From Pseudarthrobacter sp. W1I19 (lineage in GTDB: Bacteria; Actinomycetota; Actinomycetes; Actinomycetales; Micrococcaceae): a stretch of 64,000 nucleotides of DNA. Below, piece by piece: positions 44,781 through 53,241 of the stretch. Position 1 is the stretch's first letter, and each line of letters opens with the position of its first letter. The notes below the pieces were generated by a model that was not told the origin of the DNA, did not search any database, and saw only the letters and a program-made list of their open reading frames with translations. The stretch is taken from positions 4,216,001 to 4,280,000 of the forward strand of contig NZ_JAUSZR010000001.1 of assembly GCF_030817835.1 (NCBI RefSeq), in the 5' to 3' direction. Both the position numbers and the translations under genes were made by a program.

Positions 44781-45850
44781 GCACCGATTCTGTTCAAGCG
44801 CCCACCGTGGACGTCCACGCCCACATCCTGCTTCCGGCCCTGCAGCAGCTCGTGGCCGAGGCGGATCCCGAGGGCTTCGGCGCCCAGCAGGCCCTGGAGG
44901 TGCGGCGCAACGGGCCGGAATCCATGGCCGCGTCGGGCAGGATGATCAAGGAGCGCTGGCCGCAGCTGACGGACCTGGACCGCCGGCTCGCTGACATGGA
45001 TGCCCAGGGCGTCGATGTACAGCTGGTCTCGCCGTCGCCGTCGCACTTCTATTACTTCGCCGGCGAGGAACTGGGCCTGAAACTGGCCAAAGCCGCCAAC
45101 CAGGCGGTCCGCGAATTTGTGGACCGTGCGCCGGACCGGCTCAACGGCCTGGGCCTGGTCCCGCTCCAGCACCCTGCCCTGATGGTGGAGGCCCTGGAGC
45201 ATGCGGTGCTGGAATGCGGGCTGCTGGGGGTGGAGATCGGCTCGTTCGCCGCCACCCCCGAGGACCCGGAGCGCAGCACTGTGGAACTGTCCGACCCCCG
45301 CCTGGAGCCATTCTGGAGCCGCGCCGAGGAGCTGGGCGCCCTGGTGTTCCTGCACCCGTTCGGCTGCTCGCTGGATGAGCGGCTGGACCGCTTCTACCTT
45401 GCCAACACCGTTTCCCAGCCTACCGAGAATGCGGTGGCGCTGTCCCACCTGATCTTCAGCGGCGTCCTGGACCGGCACCCGGAGCTCAAGGTTGTGGCAG
45501 CGCACGGCGGCGGCTACCTTCCCACCACGTTGGGCCGCTCGGACCGCGCGTGGAAGGTCCGGCCCGAGGCACACGGCTGCGCCGCGCCCCCGTCGTCCTA
45601 CCTGAAGAAGCTGTACTTCGACTCGCTTGTCCACAGCCCCGCTGAGCTGCGGGCTCTCGTGGCCGCCGCGGGTCCGGAGCAGGTGCTGCTCGGCTCGGAC
45701 TACCCGTTCGACATGGGATCGGACCTCCCTGTGGACGAGGTGCAGGCCGCCGGACTCCCTCCCGAGGACGAAACCCAGGTTTTGGGCGGCAACGCACGCA
45801 CGCTGGGTATCACCGCGGCGGCCGCCCTGACCGCCCGACGCAACGCTTAA
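44777..45850 (+). CDS. Amidohydrolase-2/ACMSD-type decarboxylase
   Basis: A 357-residue metal-dependent TIM barrel of the aminocarboxymuconate-semialdehyde decarboxylase family. The metal ligands are HAH in TVDVHAHILLP (about 12-14), His in VFLHPFG (about 193), His in VVAAHGGGYLP (about 239) and Asp in LLGSDYPFDMG (about 310). Family members remove CO2 from aromatic acids or from ring-fission products without redox change. It is coupled to the hydroxylase gene by ATGA. Decarboxylation of a substituted benzoate or a muconate semialdehyde would fit. Confidence 0.85.
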   Translation: MSTDSVQAPTVDVHAHILLPALQQLVAEADPEGFGAQQALEVRRNGPESMAASGRMIKERWPQLTDLDRRLADMDAQGVDVQLVSPSPSHFYYFAGEELGLKLAKAANQAVREFVDRAPDRLNGLGLVPLQHPALMVEALEHAVLECGLLGVEIGSFAATPEDPERSTVELSDPRLEPFWSRAEELGALVFLHPFGCSLDERLDRFYLANTVSQPTENAVALSHLIFSGVLDRHPELKVVAAHGGGYLPTTLGRSDRAWKVRPEAHGCAAPPSSYLKKLYFDSLVHSPAELRALVAAAGPEQVLLGSDYPFDMGSDLPVDEVQAAGLPPEDETQVLGGNARTLGITAAAALTARRNA

Positions 45851-45861
45851 GGAACACACAC

Positions 45862-46860
45862 ATGGTCAAGATTGCCCGTTGGGATCACGACGGCGGGACG
45901 CAGTCCGGCTTTGTGGACGGCGGAAACTGCTATGCCCTGCCCGCAGGCCAGTCCGTCCAGACACTGCTTGACGCCGGACTCGAGGAGACGCTGGCACTTG
46001 CCCGTCAGGTCGTGGGTTCCGCTGTTGCCGTTCCACTGGCAGAGGTGCAGCTCCTCGCCCCGCTGGCACCCGCCACCATCCGGGACTTCGTTGCGTTCGA
46101 GGAACACGTCGAAGGCGTGCGGAAGAGCATCGACGGCGTGGCCGGCGTGGTGCCCGAATGGTACGAGGCGCCCACCTTCTACTTCACCAACCCGCACACG
46201 GTGACGGGCACCGGCGAGGTCATCGGTATTCCGGCGGGCTGCACGGACCTGGACTTTGAAACGGAAGTGGCTGCCGTCGTCGGACGCGTTCCCGGCAGCG
46301 ACGGCCGGAACCTGGGCGCGGAGGAGGCCCACCGGCACATCTTCGGGTACACCGTGCTCAACGACTGGTCCGCGCGCGACCTGCAGCGCCGGGAAATGAA
46401 GGTCAGCCTGGGCCCGTGCAAGGGCAAGGATTTCGCCAACACGCTCGGCCCCTGGATTGTCACGGCGGACGAGTTCGAGGACCGGCATGACGCCGAGGGC
46501 TTCCTGCCGATCTCCATGGCTGTCGAAGTCAATAGCGAGCCCATCGGCCAGGACCTGCTCTCCAACATGGGCTGGCCGTTCGCCGAGCTCGTGGCCTATG
46601 CCTCGCAGGACTCCATGGTGCGGCCCGGTGACGTGCTGGGCTCCGGTACCTGCGGCAGCGGCTGCCTGGCCGAACTCTGGGGCCGGAACGGCACCAAGAC
46701 TCCCCCGCCGCTGAAGACCGGCGACGTGGTCCGGATGACCGTGGAAGGAATCGGAACCATCGAGAACACGGTGGGCGTGCGGCGCGAGGCCGTGACACGA
46801 GTTCCCGCCCGCACCCGTCCGCGCAACCGGGTTGCCGCTGCTGCTCCGTCCGGAATCTAG
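45862..46860 (+). CDS. Fumarylacetoacetate hydrolase-family protein 2
   Basis: A 332-residue FAH-fold enzyme, only distantly similar to the one at 41592. The metal site is DLDFETEVAAVVG near residue 130, with FVAFEEHVEGVRK near 77 and VLNDWSARDLQRREM near 170; the C-terminus has VLGSGTCGSGCLAELWG. This sub-type often acts as an acylpyruvate hydrolase or fumarylpyruvate-like hydrolase late in ring degradation. AAGGAA lies upstream of the ATG. Confidence 0.85.
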   Translation: MVKIARWDHDGGTQSGFVDGGNCYALPAGQSVQTLLDAGLEETLALARQVVGSAVAVPLAEVQLLAPLAPATIRDFVAFEEHVEGVRKSIDGVAGVVPEWYEAPTFYFTNPHTVTGTGEVIGIPAGCTDLDFETEVAAVVGRVPGSDGRNLGAEEAHRHIFGYTVLNDWSARDLQRREMKVSLGPCKGKDFANTLGPWIVTADEFEDRHDAEGFLPISMAVEVNSEPIGQDLLSNMGWPFAELVAYASQDSMVRPGDVLGSGTCGSGCLAELWGRNGTKTPPPLKTGDVVRMTVEGIGTIENTVGVRREAVTRVPARTRPRNRVAAAAPSGI

Positions 46861-46861
46861 G

Positions 46862-47638
46862 GTGGTTTCCCTCCAGCTCGAGGGCCGGACGGTGGTGGTC
46901 ACCGGAGCAGGGCAAGGCCAGGGTGCCGCGGTGGCGCGCCTGCTGGCGGAGGCCGGCGCGCGGGTGATCGCAACCGACCTGGCGGCGGAAATGCCCGCCG
47001 GGCTGGTCGCGGAGTCTTCGGCTTCGGCCGGCGCCCTGGTGTACCGGCAGCTGGACGTGAGTGATGCCTCCGGCTGGTCCGGGCTCGCTTCCAGCATCCG
47101 GTCCCAGGGCTGGCAGGTGGACGGGCTGGTCAACAATGCCGGCATCACCCAACGCAGCCGGTTGCTGGATGCGTCTGTTACCGACCTGCAGAAGGTCTAC
47201 GAGGTCAACGTTGCCGGCAGCCTGCTGGGAATCCAGGCGCTCGCACCGTTGATGGGCAGCGGTGCTTCCATTGTTAATATCGGCTCTGTTGCGGGCCTTA
47301 CGGCGCACTATCCGGTGGCCTACACCGCGAGCAAGGGGGCGCTGCGCGGGTTGTCCCAGGTGGCAGCCATGGAACTTGGGCCGCGCGGGATCCGGGTGAA
47401 TACGGTCCATCCGGGCTTTATCGAAACACCCATGACGGCGGGCGCTAAACCTGAGTTCCGGCAGGCCACCCTGGCCGAAACCCCGCTGGGACGCACGGGC
47501 AGCGTGGGGGAGGTGGCCGCCGTCGTGCTTTTCCTGCTCAGCCCGCTCTCTTCCTTCGTGACGGGCGCCGAGATCCCGGTGGACGGCGGCCAGACGTCCC
47601 ACGGCGGTGCCAAGTCGGTCTCCGACGCCCTGCGGTAA
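46862..47638 (+). CDS. SDR-family dehydrogenase 1
   Basis: A 258-residue short-chain dehydrogenase with intact motifs: VVVTGAGQGQGAAVARLL for NAD(P), NNAG near residue 88, Ser in VNIGSVAG near 138 and YTASK near 151. It starts at a GTG one base after the previous stop, so it is the last gene of the aromatic operon. It could oxidise an alcohol side chain or reduce a ring-fission product. Confidence 0.85.
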   Translation: MVSLQLEGRTVVVTGAGQGQGAAVARLLAEAGARVIATDLAAEMPAGLVAESSASAGALVYRQLDVSDASGWSGLASSIRSQGWQVDGLVNNAGITQRSRLLDASVTDLQKVYEVNVAGSLLGIQALAPLMGSGASIVNIGSVAGLTAHYPVAYTASKGALRGLSQVAAMELGPRGIRVNTVHPGFIETPMTAGAKPEFRQATLAETPLGRTGSVGEVAAVVLFLLSPLSSFVTGAEIPVDGGQTSHGGAKSVSDALR

Positions 47639-47646
47639 CCAAACAG

Positions 47647-48429
47647 TCAGCCCGGCAGCACGGCCGACCAGCCGCCATCGACCATCAGGTTTGCGCCGGT
47701 GACGTACGAGGCCTCGTCCGATGCCAGGAACAGGGCGCACTTGGCGACCTCTTCCGGCATGCCGATCCGGCCCAGCGGGATGCTGGCCGCGATCGTCCGC
47801 ATCGGGTGGTCGGGAGCGAGGAGGTTGCCCTCGGTGGCCGCGGTACGGATCATCCCCGGGCTGACCGCATTGACCCGCAGACCGTGCGGGGCGCCCTCCG
47901 CCGCAAGCTGCTTGGTCATGGCCACCACCGCCCCCTTCGTGGCGGTGTGGGCCAGCCGGCCGTTGGTCATCGAGCCGGTCACCCCCGCCGTGGAGCCCAC
48001 CAGGACGATGGCGCTGTTGGCAGCCTGGATCAGCTGGGGCCAAAAGTACTTCACCGGCAGGAACACCACGTCCATCTCGTGTTCAATGTTCCACTTCCAG
48101 TCATCGAAGGAGAGCTCCTCCACCGGGGCGAAGCGCGTGACGGCGGCGTTGGCGTACAGGATGTGGACCTGGCCATGCATGGCGGCGACATCCGCAGCCC
48201 AGGCCGCCACGGCTGCCTCGTGGGTGAGATCGACCCGGCTGCTGCTCATCCGCCCCCCGGCCTCGGTGACCGCCGCCACCGTGGCCGCGGCGCCGTCGTC
48301 GTCCATGTCGCAGCCCACCACGAAGGCCCCTTCCGCGGCGAAGGCGAGCGCGGCGGCCCTGCCCTGGCCGCTGGCCGTTCCGGTGATGACGGCCGTCTTG
48401 CCGGCCAGGCGCGGGCTGGAAGCGGACAT
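47647..48429 (-). CDS. SDR-family protein with His in place of the catalytic Tyr
   Basis: A 260-residue classical SDR by fold: AVITGTASGQGRAAALAF, YANAAV near residue 92 and the family C-terminus VTGANLMVDGGW. The catalytic Ser is in VLVGSTAG, but the YxxxK motif reads HTATK (about residue 160), so the proton-donor Tyr is missing while Lys remains. It may be impaired, act differently or be a binding protein. Ribosome site GGAAGGA precedes the ATG. It converges with the aromatic operon (8-base gap) and has regulon site 2 upstream. Confidence 0.83.
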   Translation of the reverse strand: MSASSPRLAGKTAVITGTASGQGRAAALAFAAEGAFVVGCDMDDDGAAATVAAVTEAGGRMSSSRVDLTHEAAVAAWAADVAAMHGQVHILYANAAVTRFAPVEELSFDDWKWNIEHEMDVVFLPVKYFWPQLIQAANSAIVLVGSTAGVTGSMTNGRLAHTATKGAVVAMTKQLAAEGAPHGLRVNAVSPGMIRTAATEGNLLAPDHPMRTIAASIPLGRIGMPEEVAKCALFLASDEASYVTGANLMVDGGWSAVLPG

Positions 48430-48507
48430 GGGGGATCCTTCCGAAAGCGTGTTTCCTCGACTTTCGCAGGGATGGGCCGGAAGGGGAACGGCGTCTTGGG
48501 TCTAGGT

Positions 48508-48528
48508 GGTATCCGCCAGGCGGATAGT
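48508..48528. promoter_or_regulatory. Regulon site 2 upstream of the minus-strand SDR
   Basis: The second match to GGTATCSRYSRGRCGGATRG, containing a perfect TATCCGCC-A-GGCGGATA palindrome. It lies 79 bases upstream of the SDR start at 48429. This is the most symmetric of the three copies. Confidence 0.62.
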
Positions 48529-48542
48529 CACGGGGACGGGCT

Positions 48543-49118
48543 TCAGCCCTCTTCGGTGGAGATGACCGCAGGAGTGTCTGCGGCCGGAGCCGCAGCGTCT
48601 GCGGCGAGGGCTTGACGCCGGCGGAAAACCTGGATGGCGATGGCGGTAGGGATCGCGGCCAAAGCGGTGATCCGCATCCAGGGCCGGTCCAGGACATGGC
48701 CGGTGAGCGCATCCAGGGAGTAGAGGCCGGAGCCGCCGATCGTGAACGCGGCGGCTGCCAAGCCCAGCACGGCCGGGTACTCGAGGCCGCCCTCCTGGGC
48801 GAAGAAACCGTTCGGGGCGTGAACGCTGGCCGCTACGCCCATGGTGGTTGCTGCAGCAGCTCCGGCGGTAGGGGTGGCCAAACCCAGAGCCAAGGCTAAC
48901 CCTGCTCCTGCTTCACCTACGCCGGCGAGGACGGCGCTGGGTTTTGCGGGGCGGAACCCCATGGCGTGCATGCCCTTGCTGGTGCCTTCGACGCCTCCCC
49001 CGCCGAACCAGCCGAAGAGTTTTTGGGATCCGTGGGCGATGAGCACGCCTCCCAGCCCCACCCGGAACAGGGTCTGCGCGGCGGCCGCCGCCTCGGGGCT
49101 GGTGGTTACATTGCGCAT
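48543..49118 (-). CDS. DoxX-family membrane protein
   Basis: A 191-residue integral membrane protein with four hydrophobic segments. RVGLGGVLIAHGSQKLFGWFGGGG near the start is the DoxX signature, and a short Ala-rich cytoplasmic tail ends the protein. Family members are linked to thiol or quinone-related redox balance and often accompany oxidative catabolism, but none of that is specific. AAGGAGG six bases before the ATG at 49118 fixes the start. Confidence 0.85.
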   Translation of the reverse strand: MRNVTTSPEAAAAAQTLFRVGLGGVLIAHGSQKLFGWFGGGGVEGTSKGMHAMGFRPAKPSAVLAGVGEAGAGLALALGLATPTAGAAAATTMGVAASVHAPNGFFAQEGGLEYPAVLGLAAAAFTIGGSGLYSLDALTGHVLDRPWMRITALAAIPTAIAIQVFRRRQALAADAAAPAADTPAVISTEEG

Positions 49119-49252
49119 AACAGTCCTCCTTGGAGTTGGCCGAGTCGCTGCAGGGCTCGCTGTCAGCATGAGTCTACGGCTGCACTCCCTCCCGGTCACG
49201 GGCGGAAGACCACACAGGGTACCCCCTCCGGCAGCGGGTACCAGCCGTGGCC

Positions 49253-50215
49253 TTAAGGGGCATCCGCCGCATGGATAGCCACCGGATGGGTCTCCACGGG
49301 GAAGAGCTCGTGTAGCCGTGAACAGGAGCGCTGGACCACTGACCGCAGCCAGACGCTCGCCGGGTCCTCCGCCTGCGACGGGTGCCAGTACATCGCCTCC
49401 ACCAGTGACGCTTCGGTTCCGCCGGAGAACTCCAGCACCACGATGTCCGCGCCGCGCTGCGCCCGTCCGGCCAGCATCCGGGGGACGAGTGCCACAAGGT
49501 CCGTCCCTTCGACCAGGAGCGGCAGGGACAGGAAGCCGGCCACCACGGCCGCCACCCGGCGCTGGATGCCCCGGGACTCGAACAGCTTGTCCGCCGGGGT
49601 ACTGATGCCCTCACCAAAATAGCCGACGGCGTGCGGCACCGCGGTCAGGTCTTTGAGGGTCAGGCGGGGCTGCTGGAGCAGCGGGTTGCCAGCGTCGGCC
49701 ACGGCCACAAAGCTGTCCCGGAAGAGCTGCTTGCTGGCGCCCTGCATCTGGTACCCCGTGGGCCCCACCAGCAGGTCGATCTTGGAGTAGTCGGCCATCT
49801 GGCCCTGGATGCCCGAACCGGCGGTGGGGACGAAGTCCACGGAGACACCCGGCGCTTCTTCCCGCAGGATCCCGCGCAGCGGCCCCACGATGAGCGCCGC
49901 AGCGTAGTCCGAGGCGGCGATGATGAACTCCCGCTCGCTGGTGGCGGCGTCGAACCCGGACCGCACCCGCGTGGCCCGCTGGATGTGAAGCATCGCTTCA
50001 TCAACCAGCGGGACCAACGACTGGGCAAAGGGCGTGAGGTCATAGGTGCGGCCGTTGCGGACCAGGAGTTCGTCGTCGAAATGGCGCCGCAGCCTGGCCA
50101 TGGCCGCGCTGGTGGCCGGCTGGCTGAGCTGGAGCCGCTCGGCCGCCCGGGAGATGTTGCGCAGTTCCAGCAGGACCTGAAGTTGGGGCAGCAGGTTCAG
50201 GTCCAGGTTCTTCAT
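49253..50215 (-). CDS. LysR-family regulator of the aromatic regulon
   Basis: A 320-residue NodD/PcpR-type LysR protein. The helix-turn-helix is ISRAAERLQLSQPATSAAMARLRRHFDDELLVR, and the effector domain carries VGPTGYQMQGA and GFLSLPLLVEGTDLVALVPR. It lies downstream of the MFS gene and is the only regulator between the three shared 20-bp sites at 40.4, 48.5 and 51.6 kb, so it probably binds them. ATG 50215 is used; a GTG two codons earlier is also in frame. The substrate of the operon or its first intermediate would be the coinducer. Confidence 0.83.
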   Translation of the reverse strand: MKNLDLNLLPQLQVLLELRNISRAAERLQLSQPATSAAMARLRRHFDDELLVRNGRTYDLTPFAQSLVPLVDEAMLHIQRATRVRSGFDAATSEREFIIAASDYAAALIVGPLRGILREEAPGVSVDFVPTAGSGIQGQMADYSKIDLLVGPTGYQMQGASKQLFRDSFVAVADAGNPLLQQPRLTLKDLTAVPHAVGYFGEGISTPADKLFESRGIQRRVAAVVAGFLSLPLLVEGTDLVALVPRMLAGRAQRGADIVVLEFSGGTEASLVEAMYWHPSQAEDPASVWLRSVVQRSCSRLHELFPVETHPVAIHAADAP

Positions 50216-50261
50216 ACCCACAGGTTATCCGTGCCCGGAGTTCCGCCCTTCCAACGGCGGT

Positions 50262-51479
50262 CTAATGGGTGACTGCCACCATGCGCGGTCCCCGGACCAG
50301 GACGGCGAGGAGGGCCACCGCGCACGCGATGCCCAAGGCGCCCAAGGCAAACCCGAGGCTGCCGAGCCCCGCCGCGGCCGCGCCGAGGACGATGGGCGTC
50401 AGGAACTGGCCGATGAACAAGGTTCCGGTCCAGATGCCGGTACCGCGGCCGCGCTGCTGGAATTCGAGCCCGTTTACGGCCCAGGTCAGGAGGGTGGGCA
50501 GCAGGACACCCGTTCCGGCGCTGGCAATGACAGCACCCGCAATCGCCAGCGGAACATTCCCTGCGACGGAAACAAGTGAGAGTCCCACGGCGGCCAGCCC
50601 GAAGGCGAGCGCCAGCAGGTTTTTCGTGCCCAGCTTCGCCAGGAACCGGAAGGAGATGGCGCCAGCTGCGGTGGCCAGGGATGCGATGGCTGCGGCGAGG
50701 CCGATGAGTGCCGCGTCGGCAACGCCGAGGCCGGTGATGACATACGGCAGGTGCACGATGAGGGCGTAGAACACGATGCCCCCGAACAGCGTGACGGCCG
50801 CCGGGGCGCCGATCTGCCTCCACGGCACCGGGGTGCGCACCGCCGTCGTACGCTGGCTCCGCGCCGGCTCCCACAGCTTGAAGATCATGGGGATAACGAT
50901 CACGGCGCTGGCCGCGTAGAGCCAGAACGGCGTCCGCCAGCTGATGCTGCCCAGGGCACCGCCGAGGGCAAAGAATGCGGTGGCGGCGAGCGCGCTGACC
51001 ATTGTTTGCAGGCCCAGGTATTTGTTCCGTTGTTCGCCCTGGTAATAGTCCGTGAGGAGCGTGGTGCAGCACGTCATGATGGCCGCTTCCGCTATCCCGA
51101 CGCCGACACGGGACAGTGCGATGGACTCCAGGCTGGTGAGCCACAGCGGCGCCGTCCCGAAGGCGGCGTAGGCCAGCATGGCGAAGACCAGGAGCTGCTT
51201 CCGGCCCACCCTGTCCGCAACATAGCCCGCCAGTGGTGAGAAGAGTGCCACGAACAGTGCCGGCAGTGTCAGGGTGAGCGGTACCAGGATGGCCACGCCG
51301 GGTGTGCCCGCAAACACCTGGCTTAGCGTCGGCAGGATGGGCGCGAGCAGAACGGCGCCCAGCACCGGCATGCAGCTGCCGGCAACAAGCAGGGCAGCCT
51401 GGAACCGCCCGGCCGGGCGCGTCACCGCCGGGCCGGGCGTCCCGTTCCTGGCGGTACCCGCGAGCTGAATATTCTCCAT
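50262..51479 (-). CDS. MFS transporter of the aromatic regulon
   Basis: A 405-residue 12-helix MFS permease with ALFSPLAGYVADRVGRKQLLVF at the helix 2-3 loop. It has regulon site 3 120 bases upstream and is followed by the LysR gene, so it is likely the uptake (or efflux) carrier for the compound degraded by the 40.6-47.6 kb operon. AAGGAAAA precedes the ATG at 51479, which was preferred over a codon 18 residues earlier. Confidence 0.82.
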   Translation of the reverse strand: MENIQLAGTARNGTPGPAVTRPAGRFQAALLVAGSCMPVLGAVLLAPILPTLSQVFAGTPGVAILVPLTLTLPALFVALFSPLAGYVADRVGRKQLLVFAMLAYAAFGTAPLWLTSLESIALSRVGVGIAEAAIMTCCTTLLTDYYQGEQRNKYLGLQTMVSALAATAFFALGGALGSISWRTPFWLYAASAVIVIPMIFKLWEPARSQRTTAVRTPVPWRQIGAPAAVTLFGGIVFYALIVHLPYVITGLGVADAALIGLAAAIASLATAAGAISFRFLAKLGTKNLLALAFGLAAVGLSLVSVAGNVPLAIAGAVIASAGTGVLLPTLLTWAVNGLEFQQRGRGTGIWTGTLFIGQFLTPIVLGAAAAGLGSLGFALGALGIACAVALLAVLVRGPRMVAVTH

Positions 51480-51598
51480 TGAATTTTCCTTAGCCTCTTG
51501 ATGGTCACGGAGAGGACGGTACCGCTGGGGCACCGAAAGTGACTTCCCTCACTGTGACAACACCCGGGCTATCGCGGAATCATGGATTTGGGATAGCT

Positions 51599-51619
51599 GG
51601 TATCCACGGGACGGATGGA
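51599..51619. promoter_or_regulatory. Regulon site 3 upstream of the MFS gene
   Basis: The third match to GGTATCSRYSRGRCGGATRG, 120 bases upstream of the MFS start. GGATAGCTG directly before it is shared with the right end of site 1 (GGATAGCTGATATCGA against GGATAGCTGGTATCCA), which adds to the resemblance. Confidence 0.58.
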
Positions 51620-51656
51620 CGCCAAGCATGCCAAAGGGCAGCGGGCCGGAAGCGTG

Positions 51657-53225
51657 TCAGGAACCCAGTTCCTCGGCCACCTTCCGTGCACCGCGCACCG
51701 CGATGGCAACGCTCATCAGGGTGGGGTTCATCGCCGTCGCCGTCGGAATCAGGGCATTGCCGCCCACCACCAGGTTCTCGTAGCCCCACACCTTGGACCA
51801 CGGATCCGCCACGGAGGTGCCGTCGTCGGTGGTGCCCATCCGCATGGTGCCCTGGTAGTGCAGGCTGGAGCCGTTGGGCATCAGCCGGGGCTCGGCAACA
51901 AAGACGCCAAGGGCCTTGCCGGCGCGGCGCAGCCGTTCCGTAGCCTGGGCGATCTCCGTTTCCTCGCGCTCAGTGAGCGCGTAGTCGATGGTCATGTTCG
52001 GGAAGCCGCGGTAGTCCGGCTCGTTGTCGTCAAAGGTGACGGCGTCCTCGTAACGCGGGTGCTTGCGCATGCCGTAGCCCATGTTCACGTAGCCCCAGGG
52101 GTTCTCGGAGTACGGGGTGCCCGGCTCCATGGGGAACGGCGTGGTTTCGGTGTACATCACCTGGACCGAGAAGGGGTGCTCGGGCTCCGAGAACGGGATG
52201 CGGTTCACCGCCGCCACCGGATCGGCGGAATTCAGCGCACGCCGGGCCAGCTCAGACTTGAGGTCCTCTTCCGTGGCGAAGCGGCGCATCTTTTCGGCGT
52301 CGAGCGCCACCGTGGAGATGACCACGGGATGCTCGGTCAGGTAGTGGCCCAGCGCCTGCGGCCGGACGCCCGAGGCCCACAAAAGCTGCGGGGAACGGAA
52401 GGCATCGGCGGCAACCACCACGATGTCGGCTGCCACAAAGGAGGTCTCCCCCGAGCGCAGGTCCTGCACCGTGACGCCGGTGACGCGCTGCCCGTCCAGC
52501 TCCACCCGGCGGACCAGGGTGAGGTCGCGCAGTTCGAACTGCTTCGAGAGCGGGCTGTCCTTATCGATTAGCGGTCCGAGGACGACGTCGGCACCCGCCC
52601 AGCGCACGGACCCGTCCGGCTGCGGGTCCCCGGCCACCGGAAGGGTGCCCACGCCGTAGCCGTCCGGCAGTTCCGCGCCGAACTCTTCGTCGAGGAGGGA
52701 CCGGATGGCTTCGCCCACCTTGGAGTCGGCGAAAGCGGCACTGTGGACGTGCAGCAGCTGCTTGGCGTCCTCAATCAGGCCGTCCCACTCGTCGTCGGCG
52801 ATGAAGGGGAGCTTCTCGCTGAAGGCGGGCGACGGCGTCGCGCAGGTCCAGTGGGCGCCCTGGCCACCCACGTTGGTGGCTGCAGCCGCGGCCGGGAAGG
52901 AGGGTGCGTGGGCGGAGCCCGCGCCGCCGAAGTCCAGGAGGTGGGTGCCCTGCCGGGCGGTGAACATGCCCTCGGTGACGGTGCCTGCCGGGATGCCAAG
53001 CGATTCCCGGTAGGCACCGGCCTGCGGCCCCTGGGACATTTCCCGGGCACGCGCCTTCTCGGCAGGATCGGGGATGTTGCGCACGCTCTCGCCGGGGACG
53101 TCGGTCAGCTGCGGCCCGGCTTCGAACATCACCACCCGCGCGTTCGGGACCTGCTCCAGGAGCACCCGTGCGTAAGTGGAACCGATGGGTCCGCTGCCGA
53201 CGATGGCAATGGTGGGGTTGGACAT
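51657..53225 (-). CDS. Pyranose-oxidase-like GMC flavoprotein, probable glycoside 3-oxidase
   Basis: A 522-residue GMC oxidoreductase. The FAD site IAIVGSGPIGSTYARVLLEQ starts near residue 6. NVGGQGAHWTCATP near 120 corresponds to the STHWTCATP region of pyranose 2-oxidase. The C-terminal active site has HYQGTMRMG (catalytic His) and IPTATAMNPT (partner Asn). Actinobacterial members include glycoside 3-oxidases that oxidise C3 of the sugar on plant glycosides, the step needed before C-glycoside cleavage. AAAGGAG precedes the ATG at 53225. It is the second gene after a DHA2 transporter, and deglycosidase-like genes lie 5-10 kb away. Confidence 0.8.
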   Translation of the reverse strand: MSNPTIAIVGSGPIGSTYARVLLEQVPNARVVMFEAGPQLTDVPGESVRNIPDPAEKARAREMSQGPQAGAYRESLGIPAGTVTEGMFTARQGTHLLDFGGAGSAHAPSFPAAAAATNVGGQGAHWTCATPSPAFSEKLPFIADDEWDGLIEDAKQLLHVHSAAFADSKVGEAIRSLLDEEFGAELPDGYGVGTLPVAGDPQPDGSVRWAGADVVLGPLIDKDSPLSKQFELRDLTLVRRVELDGQRVTGVTVQDLRSGETSFVAADIVVVAADAFRSPQLLWASGVRPQALGHYLTEHPVVISTVALDAEKMRRFATEEDLKSELARRALNSADPVAAVNRIPFSEPEHPFSVQVMYTETTPFPMEPGTPYSENPWGYVNMGYGMRKHPRYEDAVTFDDNEPDYRGFPNMTIDYALTEREETEIAQATERLRRAGKALGVFVAEPRLMPNGSSLHYQGTMRMGTTDDGTSVADPWSKVWGYENLVVGGNALIPTATAMNPTLMSVAIAVRGARKVAEELGS

Positions 53226-53241
53226 GATGTCTCCTTTGAAA

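Noticed and set aside
50222..50242. Fourth copy of the aromatic regulon motif (GGTTATCCGTGCCCGGA)
   Set aside because: It has an extra base in the first half-site, a shorter spacer and an incomplete second half; too weak to call.
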